NCBI RefSeq assembly: GCF_031181385.1
Contig: NZ_JAPSKV010000002.1
Coordinates: 62,001 to 126,000, forward strand
Length of the DNA stretch: 64,000 nt
Direction: 5' to 3'
Origin: Fredinandcohnia onubensis
GTDB taxonomy: Bacteria > Bacillota > Bacilli > Bacillales > Bacillaceae_L
Of this stretch, positions 37,701 through 44,885 are shown one piece after another (the first letter of the stretch is position 1; every line of letters starts with the position of its first letter). Both the position numbers and the translations under genes were made by a program. The notes under the pieces are model-generated. The model was given only the letters and a program-made list of their open reading frames with translations, was not told the DNA's origin and ran no database searches.

Positions 37701-38007
37701 CATATAGTAGGAGTTCTGTTCCAAAACCTTGGTGATTTTTCCGTATAGCATAGACCACATAGATTAAAAATGGAATAATGTCATCATCATTTGGTCCTAC
37801 ACTATACCAACACGACAACTTTTTCTGATCACGAATAAAAGATGCAAGTGCAGTTGTTTTACCATATCCCGCTCCAGAATGTAGAATGGTTAGCGGATAT
37901 CTTGGAATCGTTTTCATTTTTTTCATCAATGAAGGTCTTCTCAATATGGTGTCCTTTAAGTTCGGTGGAGTAATTTTTGTCTGTAGAACTTGTATCTTGG
38001 TACCCAT
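34771..38007 (-). CDS. MalT-like STAND ATPase regulator with SARP/BTAD DNA-binding end
   Basis: Large transcriptional regulator of 1078 residues. The N-terminus is a MalT-type signal-transduction ATPase with Walker A HSGAGYGKTT (43-52) and Walker B-like IMLVIDDYHL (about 129-138). The middle (about 370-800) is a run of TPR-like helices. The last 250 residues carry a winged-helix domain (TLGKFRVWLG ... RGKAKELLELFVTMRNRMIAREEIFAMLWP) and a bacterial transcriptional activation domain, the SARP combination. In MalT the LuxR helix-turn-helix is at the C-terminus; here a SARP module takes its place. The ATG at 38007 has a GGGGGG ribosome binding site. It is monocistronic and upstream of the acyl-CoA cluster, whose two promoters bear SARP-like repeats. 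Confidence 0.9.
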   Translation of the reverse strand: MGTKIQVLQTKITPPNLKDTILRRPSLMKKMKTIPRYPLTILHSGAGYGKTTALASFIRDQKKLSCWYSVGPNDDDIIPFLIYVVYAIRKNHQGFGTELLLYVENIERYVRDEEIRTLCSLFINEITILDSSIMLVIDDYHLIQHSSSIDQWMTWLIQHLPPNLNLVISSRKKPSWAFLTSMIVKEELLEIRQRDLMFSYDEVEVLLSDLYEGDMTEKEIEKIFSLTEGWIIAIGMIRQQLSSDGGLESILNNKSKSLDELFRFLAMEVFMKQPPMIQQFLENTCIFEEVNGKVCDEVLGIRSSAEMLKELSDHNLFLLSIGEGQYRYHALFKEFLEQRLFSTNDRHFNNLHIQTARYYQRIGDFNQAIYHLEAIRDFEGIAEILHHYGKKMIQNGQLEGLLDRIKNIPDSLMNHYYLLWLYKGEALRYRCSYEEAEDCYIKTIHLAQSARDLLSLSKAYEGQARIYLDTIQPGKAERYLLQAIEALEENESSSNEDKSRLYQLMAENLANAGQANKAKKWFEKGRSLNIPLLDGNLESRLYLRTGKLVEAKKILSQKKLVERNQKTIHLQQSHRETDLLLSLIEAFMGNGQAAKELAESGIKQGVQFQAPFVEACGWMRMGHAVQLLDKYDSSLASQCYETALEIMDEINVSRGKAEPLMGLCLLNGNRGLYDRAIEYGNRALDETEKVKDAWLSALILLCMGISSVHNEKWEDAEQYLTRCEALYTNCGDQYGVVLTQLWFAFLYFHQKNREAFKDFITNFLKKLQVGGYDFILTKRTTFGPLDLYNIVPLLLEAQKEGIHLPYVNQLLNDLGYSNITSHPGYTLRIQTLGKFRVWLGSQEVEESDWQRGKAKELLELFVTMRNRMIAREEIFAMLWPEHEEAAAARDFKVALNALNNALEPNRVARSTPFFIQRIGSSYGLNQEAGYQLDIIEFEEWIHAGLHEKDTDQIIKCLRRALEYYEGDYLPNRRYEDWCLGERERLQVLFLRGAERIAQGYVQTEKFEEAIYWCEQILAKDRTWEEAYRLLMFCYYHKNNRPQAIKWYRKCVAALEEELGVEPMQTTKQMYEMVLQTQK

Positions 38008-38067
38008 CCCATAACCCCCCTTCTTCTAAAAATTGATAATTTTGGTACTATTTTATCATATCCAAGC

Positions 38068-38100
38068 TAAAAAAGAACTCGAATTTCGACTGAGTTCTTT
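38068..38100 (-). terminator. Terminator after sipV
   Basis: Stem AAAGAACTC / GAGTTCTTT with an 11-nt loop, followed by T-rich sequence on the minus strand. Confidence 0.75.
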
Positions 38101-38131
38101 GTGATGTTATAGATGATTTATTAAGTTCTTC

Positions 38132-38692
38132 TTAGTTTAATAGTTCCATTTTGTCGAAAGGCCAGTATTTCATATTAACCTTTCCCACAACTTGCTCCAT
38201 CTTTACAAAACCAAAATGGCGACTATCCCAACTGTCTATACGATTATCGCCAATAACGAAAATATGATTTTCGGGAACTGTTGATTTTCCTGCCACTTTT
38301 TCAAGGGTAAAATCACCTGTTAATTGTCCAACGAATAGCTCCTTTTTAAAAGTATCTAAAAATGGTTCGGGAACACTCTTTCCGTTTACATAAAGTACAT
38401 CGTCACGATATTCGATATGATCCCCTGGCAATCCAATAACCCGCTTTACAAAATCTTCTTCTTTATTTTTATGGAATACAACAATATCAAAGCGGTCAAG
38501 TTCCCCAATTTTCATCCCAATCTTGTTGACCATTAGGAGGTTTCCATCCTCGAGGGTTGGCATCATTGATTCACCCTCGACTATGTAGTTTGTAAAAAAG
38601 AAGGTTCGCAAAAAAACTACAATAATCAAACTGATTCCTAAAGATTTACCAAAAGAAAAATGATGTTTTTTCTTTGCTGGGGTTTCCTCCAC
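38132..38692 (-). CDS. sipV: Type I signal peptidase
   Basis: Membrane-bound leader peptidase of about 186 residues (SipS/SipV class). A single N-terminal transmembrane segment (LGISLIIVVFLRTFFF, about 18-33) is followed by the catalytic Ser42 (VEGESMMPTL) and the general base Lys83 (DFVKRVIGLPGD). The downstream boxes GDNRIDSWDSRHFG are present. Start: GTG at 38692 with GGTGGAG upstream is preferred over GTG at 38710. Adjacent to yhjE as in B. subtilis, hence the symbol. Confidence 0.92.
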   Translation of the reverse strand: MEETPAKKKHHFSFGKSLGISLIIVVFLRTFFFTNYIVEGESMMPTLEDGNLLMVNKIGMKIGELDRFDIVVFHKNKEEDFVKRVIGLPGDHIEYRDDVLYVNGKSVPEPFLDTFKKELFVGQLTGDFTLEKVAGKSTVPENHIFVIGDNRIDSWDSRHFGFVKMEQVVGKVNMKYWPFDKMELLN

Positions 38693-38719
38693 CAAAACTC
38701 CACCCTTCACTTTAGCATT

Positions 38720-39340
38720 TTACGCCTCATCTTCCTTAAGACGAGTCGGCTTTACTTTTAACCTTGCTTCTACTCTTTTACCTACAATCCATAGTACAAA
38801 TATTATAATAACTACAATTATCGTTCGAACTGGTTGTTGAAAAAGAGCTCGTATATCATAGCCTATGAAGCTAATAGTGAATATCATTACTAATTTTCCA
38901 CTTAAAACTGCTAAAACAAATTGAGGTGTACTTACTCTTGAAAGCCCGGCTACTAGATTAATTGCCGCTGATGGGGTAAATGGAAAACATAATAGGAGGA
39001 ATATTGGACCAAATCCGTGCCGTTCAACCCAGTTAATAAGACCTTTCACCTTTTTATGACGACTGACAAATGAAAAGAATCTTTTTTGACCATACTTACG
39101 AACTAGGAAAAAGACAAGGAGAGAACCACCAATTGCCCCTACCCATGAATACAAAAACCCAAGCCAAAGTCCAAATGCATTCGCATTCGCTACGACAAAT
39201 GCAACAAGTGGTAGAAACGGGAGAAACGCTTCTAACATTGGAAGAACAATTCCAGGCAATGGACCAAATGACCGATAATCCTTTAATAATTCTTCAATAT
39301 TTTTCAGTGTAATGAGTTCTTTAATTGCTTCTATGTCCAT
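38720..39340 (-). CDS. yhjE: TVP38/TMEM64 family membrane protein
   Basis: Polytopic membrane protein of 206 residues in the SNARE-associated/TVP38 (DedA-related) group. It has about five hydrophobic segments. The family core LVAFVVANANAFGLWLGFLYSWVGAIGGSLLVFFLVRKYG and the motif FPFTPSAAINLVAGLSRV are both clear. Members are lipid-scrambling or flippase-like in related families, but the exact role here is unknown. It ends in a Lys/Arg-rich cytoplasmic tail. The ATG at 39340 has AAGGAGAT upstream. It is co-oriented with sipV, 28 nt apart. Confidence 0.85.
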   Translation of the reverse strand: MDIEAIKELITLKNIEELLKDYRSFGPLPGIVLPMLEAFLPFLPLVAFVVANANAFGLWLGFLYSWVGAIGGSLLVFFLVRKYGQKRFFSFVSRHKKVKGLINWVERHGFGPIFLLLCFPFTPSAAINLVAGLSRVSTPQFVLAVLSGKLVMIFTISFIGYDIRALFQQPVRTIIVVIIIFVLWIVGKRVEARLKVKPTRLKEDEA

Positions 39341-39416
39341 AAGAATCTCCTTGTTAGCTTACTCCCCTTATTGTACACCCAATTGGGCATTACTACCAAA
39401 AATAATTTTCACATAG

Positions 39417-39450
39417 AAAAAGACACTAGCATTTAGGTCTAGTGTCTTTC
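39417..39450 (-). terminator. Terminator after the S9 peptidase gene
   Basis: Perfect 11-bp stem AAAGACACTAG / CTAGTGTCTTT with a 9-nt loop, followed by TT on the minus strand. Confidence 0.88.
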
Positions 39451-39456
39451 CAATTC

Positions 39457-41448
39457 TTATACGAGATATTCTACAAACCAATCTTTTATATGGTCAAGGC
39501 GGGCCACTCTTAATTTTGGATTTCCGCTTCTAGATAATTCATGGTTAGCACCTGGGAAACGAACAAATTTTGTTGGTTTCTTTTGGTGTTTCAAGGCAAC
39601 ATAGAACTGTTCTGCCTGTTCGATCGGACAACGGAAATCACGCTCACCATGGATGATTAATAAAGGAGTTTCTACATTCCCCACATATTTGAGTGGTGAG
39701 TGATTCCATAACTTTTCAGGATCTTCAAGGAAATTCCCTTTTAACTCCCATTCAGTAAAGAAGTACCCAATATCACTTACCCCATAAAAACTAAGCCAGT
39801 TAGAGATTGAACGCTGCGTAACCGCGGCTTTAAATCGATTTGTATGACCTACGATCCAATTCGTCATGAAACCGCCATAGCTACCACCTGTTACACCAAG
39901 CTTTGTTTCATCAACAAAGTCAAAATGCTCTACAGCATAATCAGTTGCTGCCATCACATCTAAATAGTCCTTGCCACCATAATCACCTCGAACAGCATCA
40001 ACAAATTGCTGCCCATAGCCATGGCTTCCCCTTGGATTTGTAAAGACAACAACAAATCCCTTACTAGTTAACACTTGAAACTCATGAAAATATGTATTGG
40101 CATACATCGCATGAGGCCCACCATGTACTTCAATAATTGTTGGATACTTTTTACCTTCTTCATAGCCAAACGGCTTCATCACCCAACCATTAATTTCCCA
40201 GCCATCTGGAGCATTAAATGTAAAACTTTGCGCATCTGATAATTCAATATCCTGTAAAAATGCTTCATTTACATTTGTGAGTCGATTTATTTCGCCAGTA
40301 CTTAAATCTAAATAATATAAATCTCCTGGTTCTGTTGGTTTACTTATACCAACAACTGCCTTATGATTTTTTACTGTTAATGCAAATACATGCTGGTTCT
40401 CGAATAAGGATGGATAGATTTCACCCTCAATTGAACCATAATAAACTCCTGTGCTGCCATGGTTACTTAGCAGAAAGTAGTAACTTCTGCTATCTTCGTT
40501 CCAGATGACACCAGGATTGGAGCCACCTAATTGTAAGTCAGCAGCAACACAATCTCCAACATATGCATCTAACTCACTTGTTAAACAAGAAAGCTCAGCA
40601 CTTTCAATTGTATATAACCAAATTTTTGGTAAAGTGGCACCTGCAAATTCTTGTTCATGTCCAATTAATGCAATATATTGGCCATCCGGTGACCAAGAAG
40701 GGGTACCAAAGTTACCTGTGCCGTTCGTAATCTTTTCATTGCTCTTATCTTTAAGTGACATCACATAGACATCCGAAATCAAATTATAATCTGAATCCTC
40801 ACTAATATCACCTACAAATGTAAGTTTTGATCCATCTGGAGACCAACATCCTGCCGTATAATCATGTTCCCCTGATGTTAATTGCTCCACTGCACCGGTA
40901 GCCACATCTACCAATGCAAGATGTTGATTTTTATTATCTAAAAATCCTGCTGCATCAGATTTATAACGGATTCTCTCGACAACCATCGGTTCAAGTTTTT
41001 TATCATCTTCGTCCTTCTTCTGCTTTTCTTTATCCGTAACGCTCTCGTCATGTGCTAATGAGGTAGTAAATAAGATCTTTGAACCATCCGGTGACCAGAT
41101 CGGATTTCGTGCCCCGTTTGCACAATATGTTATTTGTTTTGGTTCACCACCGTTTGTATGTAAGCGATAGATTTGCTGTTTTCCAGAACGATTCGATACA
41201 AATGCAATTGATTCTCCATCCGGGGACCAACGTGGCGAACCGTCTCTCACATCGCCAAAAGTCCATTGAGTAACCTTACCTTCAACAGTGCCAACATATA
41301 AATGTGAGTTATACTCGTGCTTATCCTTATTAATTTCAGTCTCCACAAACACATATTTGCTTCCATCTGGAGAAAATTGTGGATCATTGACTGTTTTTAA
41401 TTCATATAAATCCTCTGCTACAATGCCTCTACGTTTTATCTCTGTCAT
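39457..41448 (-). CDS. S9 family peptidase (acylaminoacyl-peptidase/YuxL type)
   Basis: Prolyl-oligopeptidase-family serine peptidase of 663 residues, expected in the cytoplasm (no signal peptide). The N-terminal half is a TolB/WD40-like beta-propeller with repeated WSPDG motifs at several positions. The C-terminal alpha/beta hydrolase domain has the triad Ser523 (GGSYGG), Asp604 (ERDFRC) and His636 (GANHEL). It trims oligopeptides or acylated peptides. It resembles B. subtilis YuxL. The ATG at 41448 has GGGAGAAG upstream. It is a single gene ending at a strong terminator. Confidence 0.92.
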   Translation of the reverse strand: MTEIKRRGIVAEDLYELKTVNDPQFSPDGSKYVFVETEINKDKHEYNSHLYVGTVEGKVTQWTFGDVRDGSPRWSPDGESIAFVSNRSGKQQIYRLHTNGGEPKQITYCANGARNPIWSPDGSKILFTTSLAHDESVTDKEKQKKDEDDKKLEPMVVERIRYKSDAAGFLDNKNQHLALVDVATGAVEQLTSGEHDYTAGCWSPDGSKLTFVGDISEDSDYNLISDVYVMSLKDKSNEKITNGTGNFGTPSWSPDGQYIALIGHEQEFAGATLPKIWLYTIESAELSCLTSELDAYVGDCVAADLQLGGSNPGVIWNEDSRSYYFLLSNHGSTGVYYGSIEGEIYPSLFENQHVFALTVKNHKAVVGISKPTEPGDLYYLDLSTGEINRLTNVNEAFLQDIELSDAQSFTFNAPDGWEINGWVMKPFGYEEGKKYPTIIEVHGGPHAMYANTYFHEFQVLTSKGFVVVFTNPRGSHGYGQQFVDAVRGDYGGKDYLDVMAATDYAVEHFDFVDETKLGVTGGSYGGFMTNWIVGHTNRFKAAVTQRSISNWLSFYGVSDIGYFFTEWELKGNFLEDPEKLWNHSPLKYVGNVETPLLIIHGERDFRCPIEQAEQFYVALKHQKKPTKFVRFPGANHELSRSGNPKLRVARLDHIKDWFVEYLV

Positions 41449-41614
41449 TCTTCTCCCGTCCTTTTTTACGAATTGTCAAAGTAGTACCTCATACATTATG
41501 CACCACTATTAAAAGTATTTCGACACTAGAAATACTTTTTCCTTCTCTCTTCTTGATTCTTCTAAAAATATGTCTTATTATATATGCAAACATACGTTCT
41601 AAAAAAGAGGGATA

Positions 41615-41983
41615 ATGATGACAAGAATACCTGAGGATGACCGAGCTATTTTTGAAAAAGCTATCTTTTTACCAATGGTTCTTACCATCCTTAATCGTGA
41701 TCTGACAGCAATAGAAACAGCTGGCTTTAAGTTAAAAAAGCCGTATCTCCATTTACTTGAACATACAATGAAGAAGGTTCAAAAAGACCTCTATACAATT
41801 AAACAACAAATGAAAAAGAAAAATATGAAGGTATGGGAAAAACAAAGAGATGAGGCATTCACATTATTTTCATTCATGTATCGAGGCTATGAAGAGGAAC
41901 ATAACTACTTTAACCCACGGATTCGAAATGAAGTTCAACAGTTGCTTGAATCCTATTTCGTCGAAAAAAATGACAATGATTAA
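41615..41983 (+). CDS. yhjD: YhjD-like conserved protein next to comK
   Basis: 122-residue soluble, helical protein with many Lys/Glu and no signal peptide. The sequence MTRIPEDDRAIFEKAIFLPMVLTILNRDL is the kind I associate with the small Bacillus YhjD family; the match is from memory and from its place beside comK and yhjE. Function unknown. Two ATGs overlap (41615 and 41618); the AAAGAGGG ribosome binding site fits either. It is convergent with comK. Confidence 0.7.
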   Translation: MMTRIPEDDRAIFEKAIFLPMVLTILNRDLTAIETAGFKLKKPYLHLLEHTMKKVQKDLYTIKQQMKKKNMKVWEKQRDEAFTLFSFMYRGYEEEHNYFNPRIRNEVQQLLESYFVEKNDND

Positions 41984-42016
41984 ATTTAATCAATGTAATA
42001 CTGGGAAACTAATTCA

Positions 42017-42571
42017 TTATTGATGATCAGATTGATTTGGTATAGTTTCATTGTTTTGAGGATTTAGTATAAAATTAATGCGTTTATTAGGCTTGTCCAT
42101 TCTATTGGTAACAATTGTTCGCAGTTGTGCAGTTCTATGGAGTTGGTTTTGGAAGGAGCCTTTCGAGATTTGCAATTTAATAGCTTGTTTATTTGTAAAA
42201 ATAACAGTTGTGTTCTCATTCACACTATATCTGCAATCTGAAACATAGTTATGAGATAGCCATGCACAGTCTTGCTTTGTTGGCGATGAGGTTGGAAATA
42301 AAAAAATCTTATTAGACGCTTCAACAATAATCGGGGCTTTATGAGTCACTCCCATGATTTCACGTGTCCCTTCTTGCCTGCCTTTAAGTGAGCTTCCAAA
42401 ATAACGGCAGCTTCGGTCGACGATCTCTGTTGGCTTCATGGCTACAACATATTCACCTTCAACTTCAAGTACCCTTGAGCAAGTATTTTTTCCTATTTCA
42501 ATAGGTAATACTGCCATTGTGTCTGGATTAATTTCATATTCCATCAGATAATTCGTTTGCTTAACCTCCAT
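42017..42571 (-). CDS. comK: Competence transcription factor ComK
   Basis: Master activator of genetic competence, 184 residues (192 in B. subtilis). Diagnostic stretches match ComK: DRSCRYFGSSLKGRQEGTRE, the SHKAPIIVEASNKIFLFPT-like block and the HRTAQLRTIV segment. It binds AT-rich K-boxes as a tetramer to activate DNA uptake genes. The ATG at 42571 has a GGGGTTG ribosome binding site. I did not find a clear pair of AAAA-N5-TTTT boxes in its own upstream region, so auto-activation is not supported by eye. A long hairpin element sits about 130 nt upstream. The C-terminal tail is diverged (NPQNNETIPNQSDHQ) and shorter than in B. subtilis. Confidence 0.93.
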   Translation of the reverse strand: MEVKQTNYLMEYEINPDTMAVLPIEIGKNTCSRVLEVEGEYVVAMKPTEIVDRSCRYFGSSLKGRQEGTREIMGVTHKAPIIVEASNKIFLFPTSSPTKQDCAWLSHNYVSDCRYSVNENTTVIFTNKQAIKLQISKGSFQNQLHRTAQLRTIVTNRMDKPNKRINFILNPQNNETIPNQSDHQ

Positions 42572-42696
42572 CTATTCAACCCCTTCAAATTATTATAATA
42601 TTTTCACTAATGGAAGCATTTTCATAATAACACTTCTAGGTATTTATAACTATACAGTTCACAAAAAATTCACAAAAAAGAGTGGAATTTCTTAAT

Positions 42697-42830
42697 CAAA
42701 TACGCCCTGGCGTATTTGCGTCCGATTTTTTTCGAGCATGCTCGAAAACTTACCTTTGAAAAATCGTGACATCCACCGGAGGCTTTAACTTATTCAGACG
42801 GGGTACCAACCCCGACTGTATATAGTTAAA
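42697..42830. repeat. Composite structured intergenic element upstream of comK
   Basis: Three successive fold-backs: a perfect 10-bp palindrome arm pair (CAAATACGCC / GGCGTATTTG, 42697-42718); an 18-bp perfect palindrome TTTCGAGCATGCTCGAAA (42730-42747) nested in CGATTTTT / AAAAATCG; and a long hairpin (42784-42830) with TTTAACT / AGTTAAA outside and CAGACGGGG / CCCCGACTG inside around TACCAA. A purine-rich CCGGAGG lies between them. It has the look of a dispersed Bacillus repeat or a structured RNA. No gene covers 42572-42883. Confidence 0.7.
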
Positions 42831-42883
42831 ATGCTCTTTTGGGATATAAAAACATTTTTAAAAGAAAACCACCAAGTTCATTT

Positions 42884-43096
42884 CTATGAATTTTCATTTA
42901 TTTGTCCAAGTTCTTTTTCGGCTAGATAGGAGTTTGCTTGTTCTAATGTCGTATGCTCATCAACCGAATTACCCGCATAGGCAGATTCAGAAAGAAAAGG
43001 ATTATTCGTATCTAGGGCATTTGACATTCCGAAAACTGGATTTAATGGTGTATTCTTTGGGATATCGTGATTTGAACCCTCATTTAAATTTTTCAC
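42884..43096 (-). CDS. Small hydrophilic protein of unknown function
   Basis: 70-residue protein beginning MKNLNEGSNHDIPKNTP, rich in Asn, Ser and Glu, with no hydrophobic segment. The GTG at 43096 has an excellent GGAGGTGG ribosome binding site, which is the main evidence for a real gene. I do not recognise the family. The composition (Asn/Glu/Ser-rich, low complexity, few aromatics) recalls small spore-related proteins of Bacillus, but there is no firm motif. It is divergent from the IDEAL-domain gene and upstream of comK. Confidence 0.7.
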   Translation of the reverse strand: MKNLNEGSNHDIPKNTPLNPVFGMSNALDTNNPFLSESAYAGNSVDEHTTLEQANSYLAEKELGQINENS

Positions 43097-43260
43097 ATTT
43101 TTCCACCTCCATTATTATCATGCATGTAAATACAAATTATCATTCAAGAATTTAACTTTAGTCAGAGTATTCCAAATAAATTTTTAAAAAGTCTAAAAAT
43201 TCGGTTGATTTTACGTGTCCACCCAAATATACTATTAAAAAGGATTAGGAGTGAGCTTTC

Positions 43261-43497
43261 ATGAAAAAAAGAAAAACATACTCTGAGATCATGAAGTCAC
43301 GGGATACGAAAAATTTCAAAGCACCAAGGGAATCGGTATTAGACATATATATTCAAATGATTATCGATGAGAGCCTATTTAAAAGAAGAAAAGAGCTATT
43401 GGAAACGAGGGTTAATGAAGCAATTGATTCAAAAAACGAAGGATTGTTTATGGAAGCTTCAGCTGAGTATCGCAAATTATTTAGCAAAACGTCATAA
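43261..43497 (+). CDS. yhzC: IDEAL domain-containing protein
   Basis: 78-residue protein. The C-terminal IDEAL domain spans about residues 30-75 (YIQMIIDESLFKRRKELLETRVNEAIDSKNEGLFMEASAEYRKL), with the family core IDESLxxxRKExLxxxIxxALD-type pattern. Function unknown; the domain is small, helical and common in Bacillus. The gene lies next to comK in B. subtilis too. The ATG at 43261 has AGGAGTGAG about 8 nt upstream. It is followed by a bidirectional terminator. Confidence 0.82.
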   Translation: MKKRKTYSEIMKSRDTKNFKAPRESVLDIYIQMIIDESLFKRRKELLETRVNEAIDSKNEGLFMEASAEYRKLFSKTS

Positions 43498-43526
43498 GAT
43501 AATATTGTAAAGTCCAAAAATAACCG

Positions 43527-43561
43527 AAAAAACTGACTAACAATTTGTTAGCCAGTTTTTT
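43527..43561. terminator. Bidirectional terminator between yhzC and aceA
   Basis: Inverted repeat AACTGACTAACAA / TTGTTAGCCAGTT (one A-C mismatch) flanked by A-run and T-run. It serves the plus-strand IDEAL gene and the minus-strand aceA. Confidence 0.88.
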
Positions 43562-43571
43562 ATGAGCCGTA

Positions 43572-44849
43572 TTATTTTGAAAACTGTGCTTCTTCAGTAG
43601 AGCCTTTTAGAGCAGTTGTAGAAGATGTTCCTCCTGTAATGACCTGTGCCACTTCATCGAAATATCCTGTTCCTACTTCACGTTGATGTCTTGTAGCTGT
43701 GTAACCATGCTTTTCGCTTGCAAATTCAGCCTCCTGAAGCTCTGAATATGCCCCCATTCCTCTTTCTTTATAGCCTCTAGCTAATTCAAACATGCTGTGG
43801 TTTAGAGCATGGAATCCAGCCAATGTAACAAATTGGAATTTGTAACCCATTTTTCCAATTTCTTTTTGGAAATTCTCAATGGTCTTTTCATCTAGTTTCT
43901 TCTTCCAGTTAAAAGATGGAGAACAATTATAGGCTAATAGCTTACCAGGAAACTTCTCATGAATAGCATCTGCAAAACACTGTGCTTGTTCTAAGTCTGG
44001 CTCAGACGTTTCACACCAAATCAAATCAGCATATGGTGCGTATGCCAAACCACGTGCAATTGCTTGGTCAATACCTGCCTTTGTCCGAAAGAACCCTTCT
44101 GGTGTTCGTTCACCTGTAATGAATTCCTGATCAACAGGATCGATATCACTTGTTATTAAGTCTGCAGCGTCAGCATCAGTTCTAGCTACTAAAATTGTTG
44201 GTACTCCCATTACGTCGGTAGCTAGTCGAGCGGAAATTAAGTTTCGTACGGCTGTTTGTGTTGGTAATAAAACCTTTCCACCTAAATGGCCACATTTCTT
44301 TTCAGATGAAAGTTGGTCTTCAAAATGAACACCAGCAGCACCCGCTTCGATCATGCCTTTCATTAATTCAAATACATTCAACTGTCCGCCAAAACCTGCC
44401 TCTGCATCTGCCACAATAGGAGCAAACCAGTCGGTGTCACCTTGGCCTTCTAAATGTTGAATCTGATCTGCACGTTGTAGCGCTTGGTTAATACGCTTTA
44501 CAACACTTGGTACACTGTTGGCTGGATAAAGACTTTGGTCAGGATACATGTGCCCTGAGAGGTTCGCATCAGCAGCTACCTGCCACCCACTTAAATAGAT
44601 TGCTTTTAAACCTGCTTTTACTTGTTGCACAGCTTGATTGCCAGTTAATGCACCTAGTGCATGAATATAATCCTCTGTATGAAGAAGGTTCCAAAGCTTT
44701 TCAGATCCTCTACGCGCCAATGTGTGTTCAATATCGATTGAACCACGTAAGCGAATCACATCCTCAGCACTATAAGGTCTTTCAATTCCTTTCCATCTTG
44801 AATCCATTTCCCAGCTTTCTTGAATTTTTTGAACTCTTTCGTTTGTCAT
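43572..44849 (-). CDS. aceA: Isocitrate lyase
   Basis: Cleaves isocitrate to glyoxylate and succinate, the first step of the glyoxylate shunt. The protein has 425 residues. The signature KKCGHLGGK contains the catalytic C186; upstream is the metal-binding [10 protein letters not shown] block, and WCETSEPD and NCSPSFNW follow, as in all bacterial isocitrate lyases. The ATG at 44849 has an AAGGAGGAAT ribosome binding site. It is 36 nt downstream of aceB in the same operon. Expected to be induced for growth on acetate or fatty acids. Confidence 0.97.
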   Translation of the reverse strand: MTNERVQKIQESWEMDSRWKGIERPYSAEDVIRLRGSIDIEHTLARRGSEKLWNLLHTEDYIHALGALTGNQAVQQVKAGLKAIYLSGWQVAADANLSGHMYPDQSLYPANSVPSVVKRINQALQRADQIQHLEGQGDTDWFAPIVADAEAGFGGQLNVFELMKGMIEAGAAGVHFEDQLSSEKKCGHLGGKVLLPTQTAVRNLISARLATDVMGVPTILVARTDADAADLITSDIDPVDQEFITGERTPEGFFRTKAGIDQAIARGLAYAPYADLIWCETSEPDLEQAQCFADAIHEKFPGKLLAYNCSPSFNWKKKLDEKTIENFQKEIGKMGYKFQFVTLAGFHALNHSMFELARGYKERGMGAYSELQEAEFASEKHGYTATRHQREVGTGYFDEVAQVITGGTSSTTALKGSTEEAQFSK

Positions 44850-44885
44850 TTTATATTCCTCCTTGTATTTTACTCATTTTTTAAT

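Noticed and set aside
42572-42700. ComK auto-regulatory K-boxes in front of comK
   Set aside because: The region is AT-rich, but I could not find two AAAA-N5-TTTT boxes with proper helical spacing.
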